NCBI RefSeq assembly: GCF_028656955.1
Contig: NZ_JAMDGY010000032.1
Span: forward strand, 1 to 64,000
Direction: 5' to 3'
From: Pseudomonas fontis
GTDB taxonomy: Bacteria > Pseudomonadota > Gammaproteobacteria > Pseudomonadales > Pseudomonadaceae
Length of the DNA: 64,000 bases
This document shows, in pieces, positions 7,958 to 16,188 of this stretch. The translations under genes and the position numbers were made by a program. Below the pieces are notes generated by a model. The model saw only the letters and a list, made by a program, of their open reading frames with translations, was not told the origin of the DNA and searched no databases. Position 1 is the first letter of the stretch. Each line of letters opens with the position of its first letter.

Positions 7958-8317
7958 GATAGTGAGGCTCCTGCTTGAGGGTCGCCCGCAGGCAACCGCT
8001 TGGATTTTAAAAAAGGTGATGCCTTTACTTCGCACGACCCAGAGGCAATACGGCAGCTCGGAAGACTCGCCTCCGAGACATCTTGAAGTTGTTCATTTTG
8101 CGCGTCGGGCCAATCCTGGAACCAGGGGCCGCGAACGTTGAAAACTCACCAAAACAGGCATGGCTTACGGCCTTTTTTTGGGGGGTCGGAGTATACCGGA
8201 ATCATTGCCGGCCGGGGGACTCGCAACCCTCGAAAATACGTATTTTTGACCAGATATTGCTGGAGTCGTTCACGCCTTGTCGCTTGCGTTTACGGTGTGG
8301 GAGTTTAGACGAAAAAT

Positions 8318-8364
8318 CCTACATATGGTGTAGTGCTTGTGAAAAAAACACTGCATATGGGTGT
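8318..8364 (-). promoter_or_regulatory. nrdB promoter with paired NrdR-like boxes
   Basis: Two sites with the core CATATG-G-GTGT lie with their ATAT centres 32 bp apart (8323-8326 and 8355-8358), three helical turns, the spacing known for tandem NrdR boxes. On the minus strand TTCACA and TAGGAT with a 16-base spacer form a plausible sigma-70 promoter overlapping the boxes. The interval 7958-8491 holds no other gene; most of it would be a leader of about 350 bases for nrdB. Confidence 0.6.
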
Positions 8365-8491
8365 TTGTGCCCGAAGTCGTGCGCCAGATCACGCTATGGG
8401 TTTTTTCCGGCAAGGCGTTAAAACACAGGGTAGAGCGGGGGCGTGGGGCAGGGTAGCGCCGGTCGTCGATTGAGCCGCCGGCGCTGGGGTT

Positions 8492-8617
8492 TCACTTGGA
8501 CTTTTTCAGCGTCTCGACGATGTGGGTCCGTGGGTGCTTGCGCGCCTTTTCAACGCTGGTGAAACGACCGCTTTCGGCATCGCGGCCAATCTTCCTGGTG
8601 GTGGGTTTTTTGCTCAT
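8492..8617 (-). CDS. Small basic protein between nrdA and nrdB
   Basis: A 41-residue Lys/Arg-rich peptide (MSKKPTTRKIGRDAESGRFT, then a Lys/Arg/His-rich second half). A GGAG eight bases before the ATG gives a normal ribosome binding site. The sequence reads like a real, small conserved pseudomonad protein and its position between the two reductase genes is suggestive, but I know of no function. It is too basic and short to be an enzyme; nucleic-acid binding is possible. It may be expressed from the nrdA transcript if the terminator after nrdA is leaky, or from its own promoter. Confidence 0.65.
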   Translation of the reverse strand: MSKKPTTRKIGRDAESGRFTSVEKARKHPRTHIVETLKKSK

Positions 8618-8700
8618 CAGGTGTCTCCGTGGCTGGGTGAACTGCAGAACCTACAAGCTCCTCCAGCACGCCGACAGCGGATGGCATTTCCTCCACACAA

Positions 8701-8730
8701 ACAAAGGCCGGGAATAATCCCGGCCCTTGT
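8701..8730 (-). terminator. Terminator downstream of nrdA
   Basis: GGCCGGGA and TCCCGGCC form a GC-rich stem around ATAA, extended by imperfect ACAAA/CTTGT pairing, and on the minus strand it is followed by a T-rich stretch. It lies about 35 bases after the nrdA stop. Confidence 0.75.
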
Positions 8731-8764
8731 TCATCCAGCGCTCAGATCAAGCGCCGCTTATCAC

Positions 8765-11659
8765 TTACTGGCAGGCTTCGCAGTCCGGCTCGTCGATCGC
8801 ACAGGCTTTTGGTACCGGTGCTGGAGCGGGGGCTGCTGCTGGCGCGGCCTGCTGCGGGGCGTTGTCGCCACCGCTGGAGACGGCGTTGAGCTTGCCGGTG
8901 TTGATGGTCGACTTCTCGGTGCTGGTTGCAGCCAGGGCACGGAGGTAGTAGGTGGTTTTCAGACCACGGTACCAGGCCATGCGGTAGGTCACGTCCAGCT
9001 TCTTGCCCGAAGCGCCGGCGATGTACAGGTTCAGCGACTGCGCCTGGTCGATCCACTTCTGGCGACGGCTGGCAGCGTCAACGATCCACTTGGTGTCAAC
9101 TTCGAACGCAGTGGCGTACAGGTCTTTCAGCTCTTGCGGGATACGCTCGATCTGCTGCACGGAACCGTCGTAGTACTTCAGGTCGTTGATCATGACCGAG
9201 TCCCACAGGCCACGGGCCTTCAGGTCGTGGACCAGGTACGGGTTGATCACGGTGAACTCGCCCGACAGGTTCGATTTCACGTACAGGTTCTGGTAAGTCG
9301 GCTCGATCGACTGCGATACGCCAGTGATGTTGGCGATGGTTGCGGTCGGCGCGATGGCCATGATGTTCGAGTTGCGAATGCCTTTCTGTACACGGGCACG
9401 TACTGGCGCCCAGTCCAGGGATTCGTTCAGGTCGACATCGATGTACTTCTGGCCACGGGCTTCGATCAGGATCTGTTGCGAGTCCAGCGGCAGGATGCCC
9501 TTGGACCACAGCGAACCCTGGAAGGTCTCGTAGGCGCCACGCTCGTCGGCCAGGTCACAGGAAGCCTGGATGGCGAAGTAGCTGACCGCTTCCATCGATT
9601 TGTCGGCGAACTCGACCGCAGCGTCCGAACCGTACGGGATGTGCTGCAGGTACAGCGCGTCCTGGAAGCCCATGATGCCCAGGCCGACCGGGCGGTGCTT
9701 GAGGTTCGAGTTGCGCGCTTGCGGCACCGAGTAGTAGTTGATGTCGATCACGTTGTCGAGCATGCGCACGGCGGTGTTCACGGTGCGTTGCAGCTTGGTG
9801 GTGTCCAGCTTGCCATCGACGATGTGGTTCGGCAGGTTGATCGAGCCCAGGTTGCAGACCGCGATCTCGTCCTTGTTGGTGTTCAGGGTGATCTCGGTGC
9901 ACAGGTTCGAGCTGTGGACCACGCCCACGTGCTGCTGCGGGCTACGCAGGTTGCACGGGTCCTTGAAGGTCAACCATGGGTGGCCGGTTTCGAACAGCAT
10001 CGAAAGCATCTTGCGCCACAGGTCTTTGGCCTGGACGGTCTTGAATACCTTGATCTTGTTGTACTCGGTCAGGGCTTCGTAGTACTCGTAACGCTCTTCG
10101 AAGGCCTTGCCGGTCAGGTCGTGCAGGTCTGGCACTTCCGATGGCGAGAACAGGGTCCACTTGCCGTCATCGAAGACACGCTTCATGAACAGGTCAGGGA
10201 TCCAGTTGGCAGTGTTCATGTCGTGGGTACGACGACGGTCATCACCGGTGTTCTTGCGCAGCTCGATGAATTCTTCGATGTCCAGGTGCCAGGTTTCCAG
10301 GTAGGCACAGACCGCGCCTTTGCGCTTGCCACCCTGGTTGACCGCAACGGCGGTGTCGTTGACCACTTTGAGGAACGGAACCACGCCCTGGGACTTGCCG
10401 TTGGTGCCCTTGATGTAGGAGCCCAGTGCACGTACAGGGGTCCAGTCGTTGCCCAGGCCGCCAGCGAATTTGGACAACATGGCGTTGTCGTGAATCGCGT
10501 GGTAGATGCCCGACAGGTCATCCGGCACGGTGGTCAGGTAGCAGCTCGACAGCTGTGGACGCAGGGTACCGGCGTTGAACAGGGTCGGGGTCGACGACAT
10601 GTAGTCGAAGGACGACAGCAGGTTGTAGAACTCGATCGCGCGAGCTTCCTTGTCCTGCTCTTCCAGCGCCAGGCCCATGGCCACACGCATGAAGAACACC
10701 TGCGGCAGCTCGAAACGCACGCCATCCTTGTGGATGAAGTAACGGTCGTAGAGGGTCTGCAGGCCCAGGTAGGTGAACTGCTGGTCGCGCTCGTGGTTGA
10801 TCGCCTGGCCCAGACGCTCCAGGTCGAAGGCCGCCAGGGCCGGGTTCAGCAGCTCGAACTCAACGCCTTTGGCGATGTAGGCCGGCAGGGCCTTGGCGTA
10901 CAGCTCAGCCATCTCGTGGTGGGTGGCGCTGTCGGCCACGCCGAGGAAGCCCAGGCCTTCGGCACGCAGGGTGTCCATCAGCAGGCGGGCGGTAACGAAC
11001 GAGTAGTTCGGCTCACGCTCGACCAGGGTACGGGCGGTCATCACCAGGGCGGTGTTGACGTCCTTCATGGCGACGCCGTCGTAGAGGTTCTTCAGGGTTT
11101 CGCGCTGGATCAGCTCGCCATCGACTTCGGCCAGGCCTTCGCAGGCTTCGCTGATGATGGTGTTCAGGCGGTTCATGTCCAGCGGCGTCAGGCTGCCGTC
11201 GGCCAGGGTGATGCGGATGCTTGGGTGCGGTTGCACGGCGTCATCGGCCGGGGCGCGGGTGGCACGCTCCTTGGCACGCTGGTCACGGTAGATCACGTAG
11301 TCGCGAGCAACCTTCTGCTCGCCGGCACGCATCAGGGCCAGTTCGACCTGGTCCTGGATTTCTTCGATATGGATGGTGCCACCGGACGGCATGCGACGCT
11401 TGAAGGTCGCGGTGACCTGCTCGGTCAGGCGGGCAACGGTGTCGTGGATGCGCGACGAGGCGGCAGCGGTGCCGCCCTCAACTGCGAGGAACGCCTTGGT
11501 GATGGCTACGGTGATCTTGTCGTCGGTGTAGGCGACGACAGTGCCATTGCGCTTGATCACGCGCAGTTGGCCAGGGGCGGTAGCAGCCAGATCCTGATTC
11601 GAATCGGCGGCCTGCGGCGCCTTGGCCTGCGGGTTCTCGCGAGTTGTGTCGGTTTGCAT
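8765..11659 (-). CDS. nrdA: Ribonucleoside-diphosphate reductase, class Ia alpha subunit
   Basis: A 964-residue catalytic subunit. Two ATP-cone-like domains are present at the N-terminus: one begins at LRVIKRNGTVVAYTDDKITV (about residues 32-51), and a second begins at IRITLADGSLTPLDMNRLNT (about 145-165). A duplicated cone is known for P. aeruginosa NrdA and sets overall dATP control. The active-site region includes SSCYLTTVPDD and NLCTEI, and the C-terminal redox pair is CEAC, one residue from the end. Start ATG 11659 is preferred because sequence beyond it is Arg/Pro-rich and part of the leader. Expression is probably under NrdR and DnaA (see the promoter region at 12064-12144). Confidence 0.97.
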   Translation of the reverse strand: MQTDTTRENPQAKAPQAADSNQDLAATAPGQLRVIKRNGTVVAYTDDKITVAITKAFLAVEGGTAAASSRIHDTVARLTEQVTATFKRRMPSGGTIHIEEIQDQVELALMRAGEQKVARDYVIYRDQRAKERATRAPADDAVQPHPSIRITLADGSLTPLDMNRLNTIISEACEGLAEVDGELIQRETLKNLYDGVAMKDVNTALVMTARTLVEREPNYSFVTARLLMDTLRAEGLGFLGVADSATHHEMAELYAKALPAYIAKGVEFELLNPALAAFDLERLGQAINHERDQQFTYLGLQTLYDRYFIHKDGVRFELPQVFFMRVAMGLALEEQDKEARAIEFYNLLSSFDYMSSTPTLFNAGTLRPQLSSCYLTTVPDDLSGIYHAIHDNAMLSKFAGGLGNDWTPVRALGSYIKGTNGKSQGVVPFLKVVNDTAVAVNQGGKRKGAVCAYLETWHLDIEEFIELRKNTGDDRRRTHDMNTANWIPDLFMKRVFDDGKWTLFSPSEVPDLHDLTGKAFEERYEYYEALTEYNKIKVFKTVQAKDLWRKMLSMLFETGHPWLTFKDPCNLRSPQQHVGVVHSSNLCTEITLNTNKDEIAVCNLGSINLPNHIVDGKLDTTKLQRTVNTAVRMLDNVIDINYYSVPQARNSNLKHRPVGLGIMGFQDALYLQHIPYGSDAAVEFADKSMEAVSYFAIQASCDLADERGAYETFQGSLWSKGILPLDSQQILIEARGQKYIDVDLNESLDWAPVRARVQKGIRNSNIMAIAPTATIANITGVSQSIEPTYQNLYVKSNLSGEFTVINPYLVHDLKARGLWDSVMINDLKYYDGSVQQIERIPQELKDLYATAFEVDTKWIVDAASRRQKWIDQAQSLNLYIAGASGKKLDVTYRMAWYRGLKTTYYLRALAATSTEKSTINTGKLNAVSSGGDNAPQQAAPAAAPAPAPVPKACAIDEPDCEACQ

Positions 11660-12063
11660 GGGTGTCTCCACGTTCTCTAAGTTTGTTGAGGCGCCTGGTG
11701 GGCGCCAACCGTTCCGTCCGAAAGCTCGACAACCATCCCGGGGGCACGGAACACCACAAGGGCTCGTGCGCCGACCGGGTCGGGCATACCTACTTCGGGA
11801 CAGTTCAGGAGTAAGGGGCAATCGCTTGCCGCTCCCTGGCCGAAGTCAAAGGCTCCAGGCCCCCAGGCCTGAAACTGTTGCGGTACCGTGTGCGGCATTT
11901 GCCTGCAACACCCGTACCCGAAACAAGGCCCACTCAGGGCTTGCAACGTTCGCCTCCGCAGGAGCGGTTTGGCTGCTGAATTCTTCTAAAGTTCAAGCAA
12001 AAAAAGCACCGTCTGAGGGCTTGAGTTTGATGCTTGACTTGTGCTTGGGTTTTTGATGAAACC

Positions 12064-12125
12064 CCAACATGTAGTGTTTTGCTGCGATGGGGATACAAGA
12101 TAATGCGGTATTGGGGCTATTGCAA
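12064..12125 (-). promoter_or_regulatory. nrdA promoter overlapped by two NrdR-like boxes
   Basis: On the minus strand TTGCAA (12125-12120) and TATCTT (12102-12097) are separated by 17 bases, a good sigma-70 promoter. Boxes resembling the NrdR consensus ACACWATATWGTGT lie at 12064-12077 and 12095-12108, centres 31 bp apart; one covers the -10 region and the other lies just downstream of the expected start, as expected for repression. The leader to the ATG would be about 430 bases. The rest of the interval 11660-12434 contains a DnaA box and, on the other side, the upstream region of the rstA-like gene; no gene is evident. Confidence 0.6.
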
Positions 12126-12135
12126 GATGGCGCTC

Positions 12136-12144
12136 TGTGGATAA
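12136..12144. promoter_or_regulatory. Perfect DnaA box upstream of nrdA
   Basis: TGTGGATAA is the exact complement of the DnaA box TTATCCACA. It sits 11 bases upstream of the inferred nrdA -35 element. E. coli nrdAB is controlled by DnaA boxes in a similar place, so cell-cycle coupling is plausible. Confidence 0.55.
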
Positions 12145-12434
12145 CTTGTGGGTAGTTTGTGTGTGTTTTGCCTGCAGCCCTTGTAGGCCGCGTCCCACCG
12201 CCATTTATGCTTTTTTGTGTCCGAAAATCCCCTTCGGCAGATTTTTGCGGGCGCGAACCCTATCACAAAAAAACCTGATCTCCGAACCGAATCTGGCCTG
12301 CGCTTTTCCATCCCCGGCAGCGGTTGGCAGGGCGGGGTGCGCGTCGTAGTATCCGGGGCCGATGTTGCCCTTTGGTGAAAGGGTGACACTGGCCTTTCAT
12401 CTATACACAACAACAGGCCCAGCCGAGGTGATCC

Positions 12435-13160
12435 GTGGAACAGCAGCGCAGTCAGGTTTTGATCGTCGAGGATGACGAGCGGCTCGCCGAGCTGACCCGC
12501 GAGTACCTGCAAGCCAATGGCTTTGATGTGGCGGTGGAGGGCGACGGCGCCAAGGCCGCCGCGCGGATCATCGGCGAGCAGCCGGACCTGGTGATCCTCG
12601 ACCTGATGTTGCCCGGTGAAGACGGCCTGAGCATCTGTCGCAAGGTGCGCAACGACTACCCCGGGCCGATCCTCATGCTCACCGCGCGCAGCGACGACCT
12701 CGACCAGGTGCAGGGCCTGGACATGGGCGCCGATGATTACGTGTGCAAGCCGGTACGCCCGCGCCTGTTGCTGGCGCGGATCAACGCCTTGCTGCGCCGT
12801 AGCGATGCCCCGGTGCTCGGCAATGAGCGCCAGAGCCTGCAATTTGGCCCGCTGCGGGTCGACAACACCTTGCGTGAGGCCTGGCTGGGCGAGCAGGGCA
12901 TCGAGCTGACCAGCGCTGAATTCGACCTGCTCTGGCTGCTGGTCAGCAATGCCGGGCGGGTGCTGTCCCGCGAGGAGATCTTCACCTCGCTGCGTGGCGT
13001 GGGCTACGACGGCCAGGACCGCTCCATCGACGTGCGCATTTCGCGCATCCGCCCCAAAATAGGCGACGACCCGATCCACCCGCGCATGATCAAGACCCTG
13101 CGCAGCAAGGGCTACCTGTTCGTTCGCGAGGCCGCCGAGGCCCTGGGCCAGCCTGAATGA
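12435..13160 (+). CDS. rstA: OmpR-family response regulator, RstA-like
   Basis: A 241-residue regulator: receiver domain with the acidic pocket in LIVEDDERL, phospho-acceptor Asp in LVILDLMLPGEDG and Lys in DYVCKPVRP, then a winged-helix DNA-binding domain (about residues 135-235, with ELTSAEFDLLWLL and RSIDVRISRIRPKIG). The start is a GTG preceded by GAGGTGATCC. Its end overlaps the start of the sensor kinase gene by four bases (ATGA). The pair is placed next to nrdA in other pseudomonads. The RstA assignment rests on overall resemblance and context; the inducing signal is unknown. Confidence 0.8.
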   Translation: MEQQRSQVLIVEDDERLAELTREYLQANGFDVAVEGDGAKAAARIIGEQPDLVILDLMLPGEDGLSICRKVRNDYPGPILMLTARSDDLDQVQGLDMGADDYVCKPVRPRLLLARINALLRRSDAPVLGNERQSLQFGPLRVDNTLREAWLGEQGIELTSAEFDLLWLLVSNAGRVLSREEIFTSLRGVGYDGQDRSIDVRISRIRPKIGDDPIHPRMIKTLRSKGYLFVREAAEALGQPE

Positions 13161-14770
13161 ATTCGATCTTCCTGCGTATCTATGGCGGCATGCTCGCCGC
13201 GCTAGTGCTGGTGGCCGTGCTCGGCGTGCTCAGCCTGCACCTGCTCAACGAAGTGCGCGCCGGCCAGTACCGCGAACGGCTGGCCCACGGCACCTTTACC
13301 TTGATGGCTGACAACCTGGCGCTGATGAATGGCGTGGAGCGCACCCGTGCGCTGGCGATCTGGGAGCGCCTGCTGGGCATTCCGCTGGACCTGCAGCCCA
13401 TCGAGCAGGCCGCACTCGATGGCAGCCAGCGCAGCCAGTTGCAGCGTGGCCAGGTGTTGGTCGAGCGCACTGGCCCGCATGCCGCGAAGGTCATGCGTCA
13501 GGTGCGCGGGCAGAGCCTGCTGCTGACCGGCGAGGTGCAGCAGATCAGCGAGCAGTTGGCACGCGCGACCATCTACCTGCTGGTGGATGAGTTGGTGCGC
13601 TACCCGGTCGGCGAGCAACCCAGGCGCCTTGAGGCGTTGAAGCAGGACAAGGGCTTCGGCTTCGAGCTGCGCCTGCTCGGCCTGGGCGAGACCGACATGG
13701 ACGATGACCAGCGCCGTCGGGTCGATGAGGGCGACACGGTGATGGCCCTGGGCAAGGACGGTGACTCGATCCGCGTGTTTGCCGGCATGGTCGGCACGCC
13801 GTGGGTGCTCGAGGTCGGCCCGCTGTACCAGATGAACCCTTATCCGCCACAGATGCTGGTGCTGATCGCCGCGCTCGGGTTGTGCCTGATCGGTTTGATT
13901 GTCTACCTGCTGGTGCGCCAACTGGAGTGGCGTTTGTCCGGCCTTGAAGCGGCCGCCACACAGATCGCCCAGGGCAGCCTGGACACCCGAGTGGAGGCGG
14001 ACGACGCCGACTCGGTCGGGCGCCTGGCTGAGGCCTTCAACGGCATGGCCGAGCACTTGCAGCGCTCCCTGACCATCCAGCGCGAACTGGTGCGGGCGGT
14101 GTCCCACGAGCTGCGCACGCCGGTGGCGCGTTTGCGCTTCGGGCTGGAGATGATCGCCAGCGCCAGCAGCGAGCCGGCCCGCGAGAAATACCTGGCCGGC
14201 ATGGACAACGACATCCAGGACCTCGACAAACTGGTCGACGAGATGCTGACTTACGCTCGCCTGGAGCAGGGCGCACCGGCCTTGCACTTCGAACGGGTCG
14301 ACCTGGACGCCTTGCTCGACCAGGTGATCGAGGAACTCTCGCCCCTGCGCCGCGAAGTGCGGGTGGTGCGCGGGCCCTGCCAGGGCAGCGAGTTGGGGGC
14401 GTGGGTCGAGGCCGAGCCGCGCTACCTGCATCGGGCCCTGCAAAACCTGGTCAGCAACGCCATGCGTCATGCCGAGGGACAGGTTGCGCTGAGCTATCAC
14501 CTGGGGCAGGAACGTTGCCGCATTGACGTCGAGGACGATGGCCCGGGAATTCCGGAAACCGAATGGGGGCGGATCTTCACGCCCTTCACCCGCCTGGACA
14601 ACAGCCGCACCCGCGCCTCGGGTGGGCATGGCCTGGGGCTGTCGATCGTGCGGCGGATCATCTATTGGCACGAGGGCCGGGCCCTGGTGGGCAAGAGCGA
14701 GCGCCTGGGCGGTGCCTGTTTCAGCCTGAGCTGGCCGCGGGAGCAAGAGCAGGAGCAGGCCGGGTCATGA
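13157..14770 (+). CDS. rstB: Sensor histidine kinase, RstB-like
   Basis: A 537-residue inner-membrane kinase. One helix at residues 8-30 and a second at about 230-253 frame a periplasmic domain of about 200 residues; HAMP follows, then the phospho-acceptor in VSHELRTPVARL, an N box (LQNLVSNAMRHA), G1 (DDGPGIPE) and G2 (GGHGLGLSIV). It phosphorylates the upstream regulator, with which it overlaps by four bases. Its own stop overlaps by four bases the start of a FhuF-like gene, so the operon extends into an iron-related function. Confidence 0.85.
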   Translation: MNSIFLRIYGGMLAALVLVAVLGVLSLHLLNEVRAGQYRERLAHGTFTLMADNLALMNGVERTRALAIWERLLGIPLDLQPIEQAALDGSQRSQLQRGQVLVERTGPHAAKVMRQVRGQSLLLTGEVQQISEQLARATIYLLVDELVRYPVGEQPRRLEALKQDKGFGFELRLLGLGETDMDDDQRRRVDEGDTVMALGKDGDSIRVFAGMVGTPWVLEVGPLYQMNPYPPQMLVLIAALGLCLIGLIVYLLVRQLEWRLSGLEAAATQIAQGSLDTRVEADDADSVGRLAEAFNGMAEHLQRSLTIQRELVRAVSHELRTPVARLRFGLEMIASASSEPAREKYLAGMDNDIQDLDKLVDEMLTYARLEQGAPALHFERVDLDALLDQVIEELSPLRREVRVVRGPCQGSELGAWVEAEPRYLHRALQNLVSNAMRHAEGQVALSYHLGQERCRIDVEDDGPGIPETEWGRIFTPFTRLDNSRTRASGGHGLGLSIVRRIIYWHEGRALVGKSERLGGACFSLSWPREQEQEQAGS

Positions 14771-15312
14771 CCCTGGACGAGTTGTTGCAGCCGGCGCGCT
14801 TTCAGCCATTGCTGCTGGCGCTGTACGGGCCTGAGCTGATGCCGGCGCAGTTGCCGGTGCTGGTCTCGCAATGGTCCAAGTATTACTTCGCTATGCTCTG
14901 GCAGGCAGCCTCGGCCGGGCAGGTGCCGGCCCGCTTTGATGCTGTGACGGTCGAGCTGGATGCGCGTGGCCTGCCGGTCACGTTCATGGCGGCGCAGGCG
15001 CCGTACTGCGCTTCGTTCAGCGATGTGCTGGAGCAGCATGTGCGGCCGCTGATAGCGCGGCTGGCGCTGCTGGGGCAATTACCGGCAGCCGTGCTGTGGG
15101 GCAATGCCGGCGACTATCTGGAGCAGCAACTGAAGGATGACCCGCAGGCGCGCGCCTTGCTCACATCGGCGCACAGCCCGCTGTTTGAAGCCGTGCGCTA
15201 TGAGGCTGAGGGTCGTCGACGGCGACGCACCTGCTGCCTGAGCTACAAGGTGGCGTGGGTGGGGTACTGCGAGCACTGCCCGTTGCTGTCAGGTACTGAC
15301 CAGGCTCAATAG
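14767..15312 (+). CDS. FhuF-like siderophore-iron reductase
   Basis: A 181-residue protein with the C-terminal cysteine arrangement of FhuF: CC-x10-C-x2-C in TCCLSYKVAWVGYCEHC, which binds a 2Fe-2S cluster. Family members reduce ferric siderophores in the cytoplasm to release iron. The ATG overlaps the stop of the sensor kinase gene (ATGA), which fixes the start; the longer frame back to 14563 is a shadow of the kinase. The 3' end overlaps the convergent phosphopantetheinyl transferase gene by 24 bases. Confidence 0.7.
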   Translation: MTLDELLQPARFQPLLLALYGPELMPAQLPVLVSQWSKYYFAMLWQAASAGQVPARFDAVTVELDARGLPVTFMAAQAPYCASFSDVLEQHVRPLIARLALLGQLPAAVLWGNAGDYLEQQLKDDPQARALLTSAHSPLFEAVRYEAEGRRRRRTCCLSYKVAWVGYCEHCPLLSGTDQAQ

Positions 15313-15990
15313 CTGGTCGCCGTTGAGCACGAACTGGCCTTCCAGCTCCCGGCCGTGTTGCCAGTCGGCGGACAGGTCGGTGAGCAGGCGCAGGCGCGCG
15401 TGGCCATCGGCGGACCACTCCAGCAATTCGGCGTGCTCGAAGTAGAAGCGCTGGCGCACGAGGGGGAACAGCGCTTTGAACAGGCTCTCTTTCAGCGAGA
15501 AGGTCAAGGTTACCGTCAGCCCGACCTGGGCGGGGTCCATGCGTTGTAGTTCGGCTGCGGTGAGGATCTCCCGCGCCAGGCGCTCGGCGCGTTCATCCGT
15601 GAGCAGGCTTTCCTGATCGATGCCGATGCCCTGGCAATCGCTGCTGTGGGCGACCACGGCGGCGGCCCAGCCTTTGCCGTGGGTGATCGAGCCGCTGATG
15701 CCGGTGGGCCAGACGGGCGCACGTTCGTCGTCGGTGCCGGGTACGTAGATGCGCCCGTCCAGGCGCTGCAAGGCGGCGCGGGCGCAGACGCGGCCAGCGA
15801 GGTATTCGGCCTGGCGCTTGGCGACGGAGCGTTGCAGGCTGGCGGTCTGCTCGATGGCGGCGCGTTGGAAGTCGTCGGCGGCGAGGGCGGCGGGGTCGAA
15901 CGGGCAACTGACCAGCACCGCACCGGGAATTGGGCGGGGCAGGGGCCAGTGGTGCTGGAGCGGGGCGCAGCAGGCAGGGTGTTGGTTCAT
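15289..15990 (-). CDS. Sfp/EntD-type 4'-phosphopantetheinyl transferase
   Basis: A 233-residue enzyme that moves the phosphopantetheine arm of CoA onto carrier proteins of siderophore, polyketide and probably fatty-acid synthesis; pseudomonads often have just one such enzyme (PcpS). Motifs visible: the substrate-binding segment SGSITHGKGWAAAVV, the Mg-binding Asp in GIGIDQES, and FSLKESLFKA with the conserved Lys-Glu and Lys. ATG 15990 was chosen; codons further upstream to 16104 lie in repeat-like sequence. It converges on and overlaps the fhuF-like gene, linking two siderophore functions. Confidence 0.85.
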   Translation of the reverse strand: MNQHPACCAPLQHHWPLPRPIPGAVLVSCPFDPAALAADDFQRAAIEQTASLQRSVAKRQAEYLAGRVCARAALQRLDGRIYVPGTDDERAPVWPTGISGSITHGKGWAAAVVAHSSDCQGIGIDQESLLTDERAERLAREILTAAELQRMDPAQVGLTVTLTFSLKESLFKALFPLVRQRFYFEHAELLEWSADGHARLRLLTDLSADWQHGRELEGQFVLNGDQLLSLVST

Positions 15991-16069
15991 GGGCGCTATT
16001 GTGCCGTGGATAGCCGGCCGTTTGAAAGGCTTGCCGGCGATCGCTCGGGTCGCCGCAACGCTGCTGCCA

Positions 16070-16165
16070 TGTAGCCGCTGCCGTAAGGCTGCGCTCGCCT
16101 GCATGGCAGGCGTAGCCTTTGGGAGCCCTCACGGGCTCCAGCGCAGCCTGTCGGCAGCGGCTACA
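16070..16165. repeat. Long palindromic element (different REP class)
   Basis: Left arm 16070-16095 and right arm 16140-16165 are 26-base inverted repeats beginning TGTAGCCGCTGCCG and differing at two or three positions. The 44-base centre contains two smaller palindromes (GCCTGCATGGCAGGC, and GGAGCCC...GGGCTCC). The element sits between two genes of the same strand and could form a large cruciform or RNA hairpin. Confidence 0.8.
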
Positions 16166-16188
16166 AAATAGGTGTGCGATGCAGCGCC

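Noticed and set aside
6677..7978. A 433-codon open frame antisense to nrdB
   Set aside because: Same artefact: it lies fully within nrdB plus its terminator, with composition typical of an antisense shadow.
8522..11680. A 1052-codon open frame on the plus strand, antisense to nrdA
   Set aside because: It mirrors nrdA codon periodicity in G+C-rich DNA; the protein is Val/Gln/Arg-biased with no domain, and nrdA is unambiguous.
11677..11946. 89-codon upstream ORF in the nrdA leader
   Set aside because: No ribosome binding site, Gln/Pro/Gly-rich composition and no resemblance to a known peptide; probably untranslated leader.
13202..14746. A 514-codon frame antisense to the rstB-like kinase
   Set aside because: His/Gln/Leu-rich shadow of a clear histidine kinase gene with an overlapping operon on the other strand.
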